Shown here: positions 1 through 7,836 of the stretch, piece after piece
How positions within the stretch are numbered: the first letter of the stretch is position 1
Layout: every line of letters begins with the position of its first letter
Assembly (NCBI GenBank): GCA_035544955.1
Contig: DASZZN010000014.1
Coordinates: forward strand, 124,001-188,000
Direction: 5' to 3'
Source: Candidatus Dormiibacterota bacterium
GTDB lineage: Bacteria > Chloroflexota > Dormibacteria > CF-121
DNA length: 64,000 nt
Translations under genes and position numbers: made by a program
Notes under the pieces: generated by a model
Told to the model about the DNA's origin: nothing
Databases searched by the model: none
What the model saw: only the letters and a program-made list of their open reading frames with translations

Positions 1-296
1 CGATCGTGCTGGCGTCGGCCGCCAAGGAGGAAGGGATCGAGCCGGTCTGGGATGCGGTCCTCGCGCACCGGGCCTACCTATCGGAGAGCGGGACCTTGGC
101 CTCACGGCGCCAGCAGCGTCTCAAGCAGGAAGTCATGGCACTGGTCGCCGACCGCGCTCGCGAGGACGCCCGGCGCGTGCTGGAGGGCGACACGGCCGTG
201 GGCCGGCGCGTGCGCGAGAATCGGAATGGGAAACTAAACCCGTACGCCCTCGCCGAGGAGGTCCTCGAGCAGCGGGCACCGCAAGGAGGCAGCTGA
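1..296 (+). CDS. meaB: MeaB/ArgK-type G3E GTPase, C-terminal end (5' partial)
   Basis: Only the last 97 codons lie in the window; the reading frame is open to the left edge and ends in TGA at 294-296. The visible part ([15 protein letters not shown], then a basic helix with [10 protein letters not shown] and a C-terminal [19 protein letters not shown]) is the dimerisation arm typical of MeaB proteins. These GTPases load and protect adenosylcobalamin in B12-dependent acyl-CoA mutases. The stop overlaps the ATG of the next gene by one base, so it is co-transcribed with the mutase it presumably chaperones. The G-domain lies outside the window, so identity rests on the C-terminus and the context. 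Confidence 0.85.
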   Translation, partial: IVLASAAKEEGIEPVWDAVLAHRAYLSESGTLASRRQQRLKQEVMALVADRAREDARRVLEGDTAVGRRVRENRNGKLNPYALAEEVLEQRAPQGGS

Positions 297-1948
297 TGGC
301 ACTTCGCCGCAAGACGGCCTACGAGGAATGGGCCGCCCGCTACCGGGGCGGCAAACCGGCGCCGAAGGATAGCGCCGAGACGATGTCGGGCCTGCCGTTG
401 CAGCCCCTCTACACCCCCGACGACATGGAGGGTTGGAACTACGACGAGAAGCTCGGCTATCCGGGTGAGTTCCCTTACACGCGGGGTGTCTATCCCTCGA
501 TGTATCGCGGGCAGCCGTGGACCATCAGGCAGTTCGCCGGTTACGGCACGGCGCAGGAGACGAACCGCCGCTATAAGTTCCTGCTCGCGCAGGGCCAAGC
601 GGGCCTCTCGGTGGCGTTCGACATGCCCACCCTGATGGGATACGACTCCGACGACCCGCTCGGCGAAGGCGAGGTCGGCCATTGCGGCGTGGCGATTGAC
701 TCCCTGGAGGACATGGAAACCCTCTTCGAGGACATCCGCCTGGACCAGATCACCACCTCGATGACGATCAACTCGCCGGCGGCGATCCTCTACGCGATGT
801 ACATCGCCGTCGCCGAGAAGGAGGGAGTCTCGCCGGCGAAGTTGGGAGGCACCCTGCAGAACGACATCCTCAAGGAGTACATCGCCCAGAAGGAGTACAT
901 CTTCCCGCCGGAACCGTCGATGCGGCTGGTGGTCGACACCATCGTCTTCGCGGCGCGCGAGATGCCCCGCTGGAACGCCGTGTCCATCTCCGGTTACCAC
1001 ATTCGCGAGGCCGGCTCCACCGCTACCCAGGAGCTCGCCTTCACGCTGGCGGACGGCATGGCCTACGTCGAAGCCTCGATCAAGGCCGGCCTGAAGGTCG
1101 ACGAGTTCGCGCCGCGGCTCTCTTTCTTCTTCGACTCGCACATCGATTTCTTCGAGGAGATCGCCAAGTTCCGCGCAGCTCGCCGGCTGTGGGCGAAGAT
1201 CATGCGCGACAAGTACGGCGCGCGCGATCCCAAGTCCTGGATGCTGCGCTTCCACACGCAGACGGCCGGCGTGTCACTGACGCGCCAGCAGGTGGAGAAC
1301 AACGTGACACGGACGGCCTACGAGGCGATGGCGGCCGTACTGGGTGGGACCAACTCGCTGCACACCAACTCGATGGACGAAGTCCTCTCCTTGCCGACCG
1401 AGCGCGCGGCGCAGATCGCGCTGCGCACGCAGCAGGTGCTCGCCCATGAGACCGGGGTCGCCAACACCATCGACCCGCTGGGCGGCTCCTATTTCATCGA
1501 GCAGCTCACCGACGAGATGGAGCGCGGCGCGCAGCGCTACTTCGACGAGATCGATGCGCTGGGCGGCGTCCTGCGCTGCATCGAGAACGGGTTCTTCCAG
1601 CGGGAGATCGCCGATGCCGCTTTCGAGTTCGAACGCAAGCTCGAGGCCAACGAACGGATCATCGTGGGCGTGAACGCCTACAAGGACGGCGAAAGCGGCG
1701 ATGTCCCCACCCTGCGCATCGGTCCCGAGACCGAGCAGGGTCAGGTGCGCCGGCTCAAGGCGTTGCGGGCGCGGCGCGACAACACCAGCGTCTTAAATCG
1801 CCTCGAGGAGTTGAAGACCGCCGCTCGCGGCAACGACAACCTCATGCCGCCCTTGCTGGCGTGTGTCAAGGCGTATGCAACGGAGGGCGAGATCATGGCC
1901 GCGCTGAAGGAGGTCTTCGGCGTCTACCGCGAGCCGATCCTCTTCTAG
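296..1948 (+). CDS. icmA: B12-dependent acyl-CoA mutase large subunit, isobutyryl-CoA mutase type
   Basis: A 550-aa TIM-barrel catalytic subunit without its own B12 domain, which matches stand-alone IcmA in length. It ends VFGVYREP like IcmA. The B12/substrate histidine is H235 in SGYH. The residues that set substrate choice are F80 (RQFAGYG) and Q198 (KEYIAQKE). Methylmalonyl-CoA mutase has Tyr89 and Arg207 at these places, while isobutyryl-CoA mutase of Streptomyces has Phe80 and Gln198. The expected reaction is therefore isobutyryl-CoA to n-butyryl-CoA through radical carbon-skeleton rearrangement, in valine or branched acyl-CoA metabolism. The ATG overlaps the meaB stop. Methylmalonyl-CoA mutase remains the usual automatic label, but the missing arginine argues against a carboxylated substrate. 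Confidence 0.85.
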   Translation: MALRRKTAYEEWAARYRGGKPAPKDSAETMSGLPLQPLYTPDDMEGWNYDEKLGYPGEFPYTRGVYPSMYRGQPWTIRQFAGYGTAQETNRRYKFLLAQGQAGLSVAFDMPTLMGYDSDDPLGEGEVGHCGVAIDSLEDMETLFEDIRLDQITTSMTINSPAAILYAMYIAVAEKEGVSPAKLGGTLQNDILKEYIAQKEYIFPPEPSMRLVVDTIVFAAREMPRWNAVSISGYHIREAGSTATQELAFTLADGMAYVEASIKAGLKVDEFAPRLSFFFDSHIDFFEEIAKFRAARRLWAKIMRDKYGARDPKSWMLRFHTQTAGVSLTRQQVENNVTRTAYEAMAAVLGGTNSLHTNSMDEVLSLPTERAAQIALRTQQVLAHETGVANTIDPLGGSYFIEQLTDEMERGAQRYFDEIDALGGVLRCIENGFFQREIADAAFEFERKLEANERIIVGVNAYKDGESGDVPTLRIGPETEQGQVRRLKALRARRDNTSVLNRLEELKTAARGNDNLMPPLLACVKAYATEGEIMAALKEVFGVYREPILF

Positions 1949-2038
1949 ATGATCAAGCTGCGCTTTTCCCTCTTGGGACGGATCATTGCGGGACTGGCGG
2001 TCTTCATCATCATCGCCCTCTACGTGACGAGGCTATGA
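1949..2038 (+). CDS. 29-aa single-pass membrane micro-ORF inside the mutase operon
   Basis: The ATG follows the icmA stop (TAG 1946-1948) with no gap, and the TGA at 2036-2038 overlaps the next ATG (ATGA). The 29-residue product starts [11 protein letters not shown], has a run of about 16 hydrophobic residues ([15 protein letters not shown]) and ends TRL, so it is a positively flanked single membrane helix. It fills the gap between the two mutase subunits exactly, which suggests translational coupling. No Shine-Dalgarno sits at a good distance. Function unknown. It may only be a coupling leader for the B12 subunit. No known ICM operon protein of this kind comes to mind. Confidence 0.5.
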   Translation: MIKLRFSLLGRIIAGLAVFIIIALYVTRL

Positions 2039-2427
2039 CCGCCCGCGTCCTGACGGCAAAAGTCGGGCTCGATGGCCACGATCGCGGCGTGAAGGTCGTT
2101 TCGCGGGCACTGCGTGACGCCGGGGTCGAGGTGATCTATGCCGGGCTGCGGCAGACGCCGGAAATGGTGGTGGAAGCGGCGATCCAGGAAGACGTCGACG
2201 CTATCGGAGTCAGCCTACACAGCGGCGCGCACATGACGCTCATCCCCCGCATCCTCGAGCTGCTCAAACAGCGCAACGCCACCGACATCGTGGTTTTCGG
2301 GGGTGGCATCATCCCGCCGGACGACGCCAAAGAACTCAAGAGAATGGGCGTCGTCGAGATCTTCGGCCCCGGCACGTCGCTGCAATCGATCATCGACTTC
2401 GTCAATCACGGCTTCAAGGCGGCGTGA
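2035..2427 (+). CDS. icmB: B12-binding small subunit of acyl-CoA mutase
   Basis: A 130-aa cobalamin-binding protein with the base-off/His-on signature D13-x-H15-x-x-G18 in VGLDGHDRG, followed by SLHSG and the GGGIIP loop of the Rossmann-like B12 fold. The length equals stand-alone IcmB or the MCM C-terminal domain. It pairs with the large subunit upstream to form the active holoenzyme. The ATG at 2035 is chosen because earlier in-frame starts lie inside icmA and would add residues unlike the family. Its stop overlaps the GTG of the next gene (GTGA). Confidence 0.88.
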   Translation: MTARVLTAKVGLDGHDRGVKVVSRALRDAGVEVIYAGLRQTPEMVVEAAIQEDVDAIGVSLHSGAHMTLIPRILELLKQRNATDIVVFGGGIIPPDDAKELKRMGVVEIFGPGTSLQSIIDFVNHGFKAA

Positions 2428-3266
2428 TCGCGACCGCACCGCGAAAGCTCGGCCGGTTCGAGCTCCACTGCCTGAGCGATGGGCACTGGCGGATGGACGG
2501 CGGCTCCGTCTTTGGCGTCGTGCCCAGGGTCTTGTGGGAAAAGCTCAAGGTCCCGGACGCCCGCAACCGCATCCCGATGGCGACCAATTGCATGCTGGTC
2601 CGCACGCCCGACGCCAACATCCTGATCGAGGCCGGCATGGGCCCCAAGCTTTCCGACAAAGAACGCGACATCTGGGCCTACGATCGAGACCCCGGGATCC
2701 CGGACGCGCTGGCCGGCGTCGGGCTCCAGCCGCAGGATATCGACCTGGTCGTCCTCAGTCACCTGCATTTCGACCACGTTGGTGCACTGGTCACTCCTGG
2801 ACGGGACGGCGAGCTGACGCCGCTCTTCCCGCGCGCGCGTCATGTCGTCCAGGCGACGGAGCTGGAGGCGTGGCGGAATCCGGATCCTCGCAGCAAACCG
2901 TCTTACAAGCCGGAAAACTTGAAAGTCGTCGAAGAGGAGGGTCGGTTGCAGGTGGTCGACGGCGACCAGGAGGTGGCGCCGGGTGTCCAGGTGCGCGTCA
3001 CCGGTGGTCACACGGCGGGACACCAGGCCGTGTACGTCCAAGATCAGGAGCAGACCGTCGTCTTCACCGGCGACTTCCTCTTCATGCGCGCCTTCCTCAA
3101 GGTCAACTGGGTCAGCGGGCTCGACCTTTTCCCACTGGAGGCGATGGAGCACAAGGCGGCCTTCCTCAAAGAGGCGGCGCGCGAGCGGTATCTGCTCTGG
3201 TTCTATCACGAGACCGAGCAGATGCTCGGTTACTGGACCGGCGAGGGCTTCGAGCCGGCTAGCTGA
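2424..3266 (+). CDS. Metallo-beta-lactamase fold hydrolase
   Basis: A 280-aa protein with the metal-binding signature H113-L-H115-F-D117-H118, a later GGHTAGH (about H196/H200) and TGD (D217), the two-metal MBL core. The GTG start overlaps the icmB stop, so it is the last gene of the mutase operon. Relatives include glyoxalase II-like thioesterases, lactonases and sulfatases, and the exact substrate cannot be read from sequence. Because of its position an acyl-CoA or other thioester hydrolase is an attractive inference. Its 3' end overlaps the convergent zinc-ribbon gene by 8 nt. Confidence 0.8.
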   Translation: MIATAPRKLGRFELHCLSDGHWRMDGGSVFGVVPRVLWEKLKVPDARNRIPMATNCMLVRTPDANILIEAGMGPKLSDKERDIWAYDRDPGIPDALAGVGLQPQDIDLVVLSHLHFDHVGALVTPGRDGELTPLFPRARHVVQATELEAWRNPDPRSKPSYKPENLKVVEEEGRLQVVDGDQEVAPGVQVRVTGGHTAGHQAVYVQDQEQTVVFTGDFLFMRAFLKVNWVSGLDLFPLEAMEHKAAFLKEAARERYLLWFYHETEQMLGYWTGEGFEPAS

Positions 3267-3477
3267 CGATCAACAGGACTTCTGAACCGCACCGCTCGCA
3301 CTCGCCCCGCACGACGTAGTTTCCGGTCTTCAGGTCCATCGCCGACGGGTTGAGGATGCCCACCGCCTGCCGGCAGGCGCGGCAGTTCGCCTTCATCGGC
3401 GCCACCGGGATTTCCGAGGGCTGGAAGGTCCAGGTGTGTGGGCCGACCTGGTGCATGGTTGCGTGGGCGATGGCCAT
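3259..3477 (-). CDS. Small zinc-ribbon protein
   Basis: A 72-aa protein with two CxxC knuckles, C32-x-x-C35 and C60-x-x-C63, spaced as in a zinc ribbon. Its C-terminal half (YVVRGECERCGSEVLL) resembles a rubredoxin-like or ribbon fold. The N-terminus contains HATMHQVGPHTW. GGAG 7 nt before the ATG could serve as ribosome site. Its last codons overlap the end of the hydrolase gene on the other strand. Function unknown; nucleic-acid or protein binding is possible. Confidence 0.55.
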   Translation of the reverse strand: MAIAHATMHQVGPHTWTFQPSEIPVAPMKANCRACRQAVGILNPSAMDLKTGNYVVRGECERCGSEVLLIVS

Positions 3478-3524
3478 TCAAGAGCTCCATCTTTTGTAAC
3501 GCGCCTGGTCAGGAAATGACGTGC

Positions 3525-3556
3525 GCCGTTCGGACCTGCAATCTACTGTGAACGGC
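3525..3556. terminator. Inverted repeat after the L,D-transpeptidase gene
   Basis: GCCGTTC (3525-3531) and GAACGGC (3550-3556) are perfect 7-bp arms with an 18-nt loop. They sit between the transpeptidase stop and the zinc-ribbon start on the minus strand. There is no clear T-run, so it is at best a weak terminator. Confidence 0.25.
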
Positions 3557-3580
3557 GTACCCGCGGGCCCGCCGGCTGGC

Positions 3581-4861
3581 CTAGTAGACAATGACCGGGG
3601 TGCCGGTCGGCGTCCAGTTCCACAGCCAGACCATGTTGGAGTAGGGGACATTGACGCAGCCGTGCGTGCCCGTGTCCTCTCCGGTCGGGTCGTAGTGGGG
3701 GCCGTTGGTCCCCGGACCGTAGCGCGAGCGCCAGTAGGCGTCGTGGATCCCGTCGCCACCGTTGAACCACATCACCATGGTGACCTTGCTGTCGGGGTAC
3801 CAGAAGGGCGAACTCTTGGGCCATGGCGAGTGCATGGTCCAGGGTGAGACCTTCCAGTAGACCTTGAAGCTGCCGGGGTCGGTTTCCAGGCCGGGCCGGC
3901 CGGTCGTGACGTAGCTCCAGAAGACTTGCTGGCCATGGTCGTAAGCCCGGATCACCTGCTCGCCGAGCGAGATCGTGAGCGCCTTGTCCGGCAGGGTCTG
4001 GGTCATCGCGTCGCCCAGCACCTTCGCCTGCACCATCAGCCCGCCGGTCACCTGGTCGAGCTTGGCGGCGGTGTCGGCGCTACCCAACTTGGCGGTGAGC
4101 TTCTGGACATTGACGTCGACGACGGAGACGTCCATCGAGAAGATCCTCGCGGTCTGCATCTCACCCTGAACCTGCGCGAGTGCCGAATTGGCGGCGGCTA
4201 GGGCCACGCTTGCGTCGCCGTGATCCTGGGCGGCGGCCTGGGCGGCGTACTGGTCGATGAGTTTGTTGGCGTTCTCCTGGTCGGCGATCATGAGCGAGAG
4301 CTTCGAGAGCCGGGCCTTCAGCTCGGCGCTGACGGCGCGGTAGGCCCGCACGTTGCTGGCCTGCTCCAGCTCGATCGAGGCCTTCGACGGCAGGCCGTCG
4401 AATTCGACCAGGAGCTGGTCGTCGACGCCGATCTGCTTCGCCTTTTGCAGGTTGGTCGTGAGCTGGCTGACCGCCGACTGGGCGGAGTCATGCGTTTCGA
4501 CCAGCAGCTTCTGTACCCGGGTCTGGAGCTGCTGCTTGATCTGCACCTCCTGACCGGCCGCGCGCGAGAAGAACGCGATCCGCTCCTCGTTGAACGGCGC
4601 CGAGGCGGCCGGCGGGGTCTCGCTGGCGGTGGTCAGCTCCTGGCGCTGAAGGTCGGAGTATTCGGATTTCTCGAGCCCGAGCTCACTGGCTCGGGCCTGG
4701 GCCGCCATCACCTGGGCCCGGGCGGCCTGGAAGTCCTGCTCCGCGAAGGCCTCCCGCATCTGCTGGACGAAGATGAAGCTGGCTACCAGGGCAAACGTCC
4801 CCAGCACCGCTCCAATCCGGAGGGCGTTCCGACGTAGGAATCTAAGAGATGATGTCAGCAT
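3581..4861 (-). CDS. Membrane-anchored L,D-transpeptidase (YkuD domain) with long coiled-coil stalk
   Basis: A 426-aa protein from ATG 4861 (TTG 4870 is an alternative). An N-terminal signal anchor (ALRIGAVLGTFALVASFIFV) is followed by about 250 residues rich in Ala, Gln, Leu and Glu, predicted helical/coiled coil. A C-terminal YkuD domain has the catalytic motif HDAYWR...GTHGCVNV, where the Cys is the nucleophile. Such enzymes form 3-3 crosslinks in peptidoglycan or attach proteins to it. The stalk would place the catalytic domain away from the membrane. Promoter TTACCA-N17-TAAAAT lies just upstream. Confidence 0.85.
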   Translation of the reverse strand: MLTSSLRFLRRNALRIGAVLGTFALVASFIFVQQMREAFAEQDFQAARAQVMAAQARASELGLEKSEYSDLQRQELTTASETPPAASAPFNEERIAFFSRAAGQEVQIKQQLQTRVQKLLVETHDSAQSAVSQLTTNLQKAKQIGVDDQLLVEFDGLPSKASIELEQASNVRAYRAVSAELKARLSKLSLMIADQENANKLIDQYAAQAAAQDHGDASVALAAANSALAQVQGEMQTARIFSMDVSVVDVNVQKLTAKLGSADTAAKLDQVTGGLMVQAKVLGDAMTQTLPDKALTISLGEQVIRAYDHGQQVFWSYVTTGRPGLETDPGSFKVYWKVSPWTMHSPWPKSSPFWYPDSKVTMVMWFNGGDGIHDAYWRSRYGPGTNGPHYDPTGEDTGTHGCVNVPYSNMVWLWNWTPTGTPVIVY

Positions 4862-4873
4862 CGTTGTCAACCG

Positions 4874-4902
4874 ATTTTATGCGGTTCGGCCACTGATGGT
4901 AA
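4874..4902 (-). promoter_or_regulatory. Promoter of the L,D-transpeptidase gene
   Basis: On the minus strand TTACCA (4902-4897), 17 nt, TAAAAT (4879-4874). The predicted start of transcription lies only a few bases before ATG 4861, so the leader is very short. Confidence 0.5.
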
Positions 4903-4911
4903 CGGCCGAAC
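4884..4911. promoter_or_regulatory. Operator-like inverted repeat around the -35 box
   Basis: GTTCGGCC (4884-4891) and GGCCGAAC (4904-4911) are perfect 8-bp arms separated by 12 nt. The -35 hexamer of the transpeptidase promoter falls in the spacer, a position suited to repression. It lies between divergent genes, so it could also affect rplY. Confidence 0.4.
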
Positions 4912-4961
4912 GGCGGAAAAGTTCCGATGAAGGGCCGTTCAGCGGGCCCCAAACGCTGTGT

Positions 4962-4967
4962 TAAGAT
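4962..4967 (+). promoter_or_regulatory. Possible -10 element for rplY
   Basis: TAAGAT, about 36 nt before the CTG start of rplY. A weak TTCAGC lies 18 nt upstream (4938-4943). Confidence 0.3.
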
Positions 4968-5003
4968 GGGCCGCGCTCGTATTCAGTTCGAAGGAGAAAC
5001 GCC

Positions 5004-5681
5004 CTGGCGGCCACCACCCCGGTTACGTTGAAACTTGAGCCCCGTCCGGATCGCGGCCGCCACCTGCAGGCGCTGCGCCGGGAGGGCCGTCTGCCGGGGA
5101 TCGTCTACGGCCACAACGTGGACGCCGTGACCGTCGTGGTCGACGGCCGCGAGTTCATCAAAGCCTTCCAAAAGGTCGGCCGCAACCAGCTGGTCGACCT
5201 CCAGCTCGGCGACGAGCCGGTGCGCAAAGCGCTCGTCCGCGAGGTGCAGCGCAGCCCCCGCCACGGCGACCTCCTGCACGTCGACTTCTACCAGGTCAAC
5301 CTGACCGAGAAGATCGAGTCCGAGGTCCCGATCGAGCTGGAGGGCGAAGTCGAGCTGGTGTCCAAGGGGGAGGCCGATCTGCAACGCGGCCTTCACGCGC
5401 TCAAGGTCGAGTGCCTACCGACCGATCTGCCGCCGGTTATCACGGTGGACGTCTCGAGCATGAAGGAGATCGACGACGAGATCCGCGTCAAGGATCTGCC
5501 GGTCCCGCCCGGATGCGAGATCCTCGACGATCCCGATGAGCTCGTCGTCAAGGTCGCGGCGCATCGTGAGGTGGTCGAGGAGGCCGGGCCGGCGGCCGCC
5601 GCCGCCGAGGTGCCAGTGGTCGGCGAAGGAGAAGCTGCGGCCGAACCCGGCGCCGAAGGCGAAGCCCCCACCGAGAGTTAG
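5004..5681 (+). CDS. rplY: 50S ribosomal protein L25 (TL5/CTC type)
   Basis: Binds 5S rRNA in the large ribosomal subunit. It has an N-terminal L25 domain (VTLKLEPRPDRGRHLQALRR, then GIVYGHN) followed by the CTC/TL5 beta domain (VDFYQVNLTEKIESEVPI to LVVKV) and an Ala/Glu-rich acidic tail. The family starts with Met-Ala-x-Thr. The only codon giving this is CTG at 5004, with AAGGAG 7 nt upstream, so translation probably starts at CTG (225 aa). The next standard start, TTG 5028, would cut the conserved N-terminus and has no ribosome site. Confidence 0.9.
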   Translation: MAATTPVTLKLEPRPDRGRHLQALRREGRLPGIVYGHNVDAVTVVVDGREFIKAFQKVGRNQLVDLQLGDEPVRKALVREVQRSPRHGDLLHVDFYQVNLTEKIESEVPIELEGEVELVSKGEADLQRGLHALKVECLPTDLPPVITVDVSSMKEIDDEIRVKDLPVPPGCEILDDPDELVVKVAAHREVVEEAGPAAAAAEVPVVGEGEAAAEPGAEGEAPTES

Positions 5682-5695
5682 CCCGGCGGCGACCC

Positions 5696-5701
5696 TACAA
5701 T
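5696..5701 (+). promoter_or_regulatory. -10 element, leaderless mscS
   Basis: TACAAT, 7 nt before ATG 5709; no Shine-Dalgarno. Confidence 0.5.
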
Positions 5702-5708
5702 TGGCGCC

Positions 5709-6533
5709 ATGCTGACGCTCGGCGCGAGCGCGTGGGAGACGTTTCGCACATATCTCCCGACCACCCGGGATCTCTTCAAGGTTGGCGCGGCCGTCATCAT
5801 CCTGGCCGCCTTTTACCTCCTCGCTCGCCTTGTGCGACTGCTGACCGGGAATGAGCTGCGCCGAGTCCACGCCGATCCCCAGGTCGCCTTGCTCGTCAAC
5901 CGGATCGTGTTCCTCGCCGCGCTGGTCATCGGCGTCGTCGCGGCGTTCACCGAGCTCTTCGGAAGCCCGGCGCTGGTGTTTGGCGGCTTCGGCTTCCTGG
6001 CCCTTGCGTTCAGTCTCGCCTTCCAGGACATCCTCAAGAACTTCATCGCGGGCATTTTTCTCCTGCTCGAGCGCCCCTTCCGTCTCGGCGATGAAATCAC
6101 CGTCGACAACCGGACCGGCATCGTCGAGAACATCGAGATGCGAGCGACCACACTGCGAACGAATGAGGGCGAGCAGGTCCTCATCCCCAACGCCCTGGTC
6201 TACACCGGTACGATCATCAACCGCACCCGGTACCCGACACGCCTCTTCACGCTGACCGCCAAGGTGCCGGATGGCGCGGCGGTCGACGGGCTCGTCGAGC
6301 GGCTGCGCAAGAAGCTCCAAAGCCGGCCGGACATTGCGAAAGACCCGCCGCCGCACGTCGGCCTTCAGCCCGCCATCGATGGCGGCTTGACGCTCGAAGT
6401 GCGCTACTGGCTGGACTACCGCCGCAACGATCCACTGGCGGTCCAGGCTACGCTCGGCCAGGAGATCTACCGGGCGATCCACGCGTCGCCCGAGAAGGCG
6501 ACGAGCACCTCTAGGAAGCCGGCCGGGACATAG
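5709..6533 (+). CDS. mscS: Small-conductance mechanosensitive channel (MscS family)
   Basis: A 274-aa inner-membrane channel that releases solutes on hypo-osmotic shock. Three hydrophobic segments occupy the first 110 residues. The third carries the glycine/alanine-rich pore helix (GGFGFLALAFSLAFQDILKNFIAGIFLLLERPF). It is followed by the beta domain (GDEITVDNRTGIVENIEMRATTLRTNEGEQVLIPN, the most conserved MscS block) and a short cytoplasmic domain. Length is that of minimal MscS. The start is set by a TACAAT box 7 nt upstream. Confidence 0.9.
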   Translation: MLTLGASAWETFRTYLPTTRDLFKVGAAVIILAAFYLLARLVRLLTGNELRRVHADPQVALLVNRIVFLAALVIGVVAAFTELFGSPALVFGGFGFLALAFSLAFQDILKNFIAGIFLLLERPFRLGDEITVDNRTGIVENIEMRATTLRTNEGEQVLIPNALVYTGTIINRTRYPTRLFTLTAKVPDGAAVDGLVERLRKKLQSRPDIAKDPPPHVGLQPAIDGGLTLEVRYWLDYRRNDPLAVQATLGQEIYRAIHASPEKATSTSRKPAGT

Positions 6534-6543
6534 GCGCCGGCTC

Positions 6544-7809
6544 ATGCAGATTGCAGGGGCCAGCGTCCGCCGCGTGCTCGCTCGCTTCGACAGCTTCAGC
6601 CCGTCTGCCCGGCAGTTCCTGGCCTTCTCCCTCCTGATCTCGATCGGCGCGTCGATCTTCAACCTGGTCTTCAACCTCTATATGAGCGCGCTGGGCTTTT
6701 CCAACGCCCTCATCGGCGTGTTCAATGCCCTGCCCGCGCTCGCGCTCCTCGGGATCGGGCTTCCGTTCGCGGCGCTCGCCGACCGGATCGGTTACCGGAT
6801 GTTCCTGCTCGGCGGTGGCGGGCTGGCAGCATTCGCCTCGCTGGTGCTCACGGTCGCGGGAGCGCCGCTGGTCGCGGTGCTGGCCGCCGGCACGTTCGCC
6901 CTGGCACTGACCATCCTCCAGGTTCTGAGTGGACCTCTCCTGGCCCAGATCAGCACCGAATCGGAGCGGGTGTCCCTTTTCGCGATCAACCAATCGCTTG
7001 CCTGGGCAGCCGCGCTGATCGGCGACCTGTTGGGGGGCGCCATCCCCGAGCTGGCGGCCAAGGCCAACCACACATCCAGCGCATCGGCGGGCGCGATCCG
7101 TGCGTCGTTCGCGGCGATGGCACTTCTGACCATCGTCGGCCTTCCGTTCCTCATCCGTCTCGCAAGCGGATCCGGGCTCCGGCCGACGGTCGTGTTTCCG
7201 GTCCGCGAGCTCTTCCGGGTCGACGTGGCGCGCTTCGCCCGCCTCTTATTCCCGATCCTGCTGCTCGGGATCGGCGCCGGCATGTACCTGAATTTCCTCC
7301 AGCTCTACCTGGCGCAGCGGTTCGGGTTGACCGCCGGCCCCATCGGCGTCGTGTTCGCCGTGGGCGCCGCGCTGACCGCCATCACCACGCTGCTGGCTCC
7401 GAGCGTCGGCCGGCGGCTGGGCCTGACCCGAACGATCGGCGCGTCCCAGGTCATCGGCGCTCCGCTCGTCCTCGCCCTCGCGTTTCTGATGACCTTGCCG
7501 CTCGCGCTGGTGATCATGACCGTCCGCCAGCTGGCGCTCAACCTGCAGGGGCCGTTGAGCCAGGCGTTCGGTATGGGATACGTCGAGCCGAGCCAGCGGG
7601 CACGCTTCGCTACGGCGCAGATCGTCGTCAGTGGTATCGGCGTCGCGGGCATTGGCCCGCTGCTGAGCGGCTTCTTACAGGTCCGCGGTGGTTACCAGCT
7701 CGCCTTCTCCGTCAGCGCCGCCTTCTACCTCCTCGCCGGCCTGACCTTTCTGCTCCTCTTCGGCAAGGTGCGGCTCCGTTCCGAACCCGCGCCCCGTCAG
7801 GCCAGCTGA
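6544..7809 (+). CDS. MFS transporter
   Basis: A 421-aa protein with about 12 hydrophobic segments in two six-helix halves. The loop after helix 2 has AALADRIGYRMFL, the usual D-R-x-G-x-R/K motif A of the major facilitator superfamily. A second copy (VGRRLGLTR) follows the start of the second half. The substrate cannot be deduced; drug or metabolite export is common for such 420-aa proteins. It starts 10 nt after mscS ends, so the two may share a transcript. Confidence 0.82.
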   Translation: MQIAGASVRRVLARFDSFSPSARQFLAFSLLISIGASIFNLVFNLYMSALGFSNALIGVFNALPALALLGIGLPFAALADRIGYRMFLLGGGGLAAFASLVLTVAGAPLVAVLAAGTFALALTILQVLSGPLLAQISTESERVSLFAINQSLAWAAALIGDLLGGAIPELAAKANHTSSASAGAIRASFAAMALLTIVGLPFLIRLASGSGLRPTVVFPVRELFRVDVARFARLLFPILLLGIGAGMYLNFLQLYLAQRFGLTAGPIGVVFAVGAALTAITTLLAPSVGRRLGLTRTIGASQVIGAPLVLALAFLMTLPLALVIMTVRQLALNLQGPLSQAFGMGYVEPSQRARFATAQIVVSGIGVAGIGPLLSGFLQVRGGYQLAFSVSAAFYLLAGLTFLLLFGKVRLRSEPAPRQAS

Positions 7810-7824
7810 CCGAGCGCCGGGACC

Positions 7825-7830
7825 TATAGT
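7825..7830 (+). promoter_or_regulatory. -10 element, leaderless rarA
   Basis: TATAGT, 6 nt before ATG 7837; no Shine-Dalgarno. Confidence 0.55.
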
Positions 7831-7836
7831 CGTCTG

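Noticed and set aside
74-1255. Long minus-strand reading frame opposite the mutase gene (393 codons)
   Set aside because: Arg/Asp/Val-rich shadow of a high-GC gene; no family resemblance. The same holds for the frames opposite rplY/mscS (5415-6674), ahcY (36694-37860) and coaX/dus (56802-58892).
296-1948. Simple methylmalonyl-CoA mutase annotation
   Set aside because: The carboxylate-binding arginine is replaced by Q198 and the tyrosine by F80.
2303-3262. Alternative plus-strand frame over the metallo-hydrolase gene (319 codons)
   Set aside because: Arg/Gly/Pro-rich out-of-frame translation; the true frame has the HxHxDH motif.
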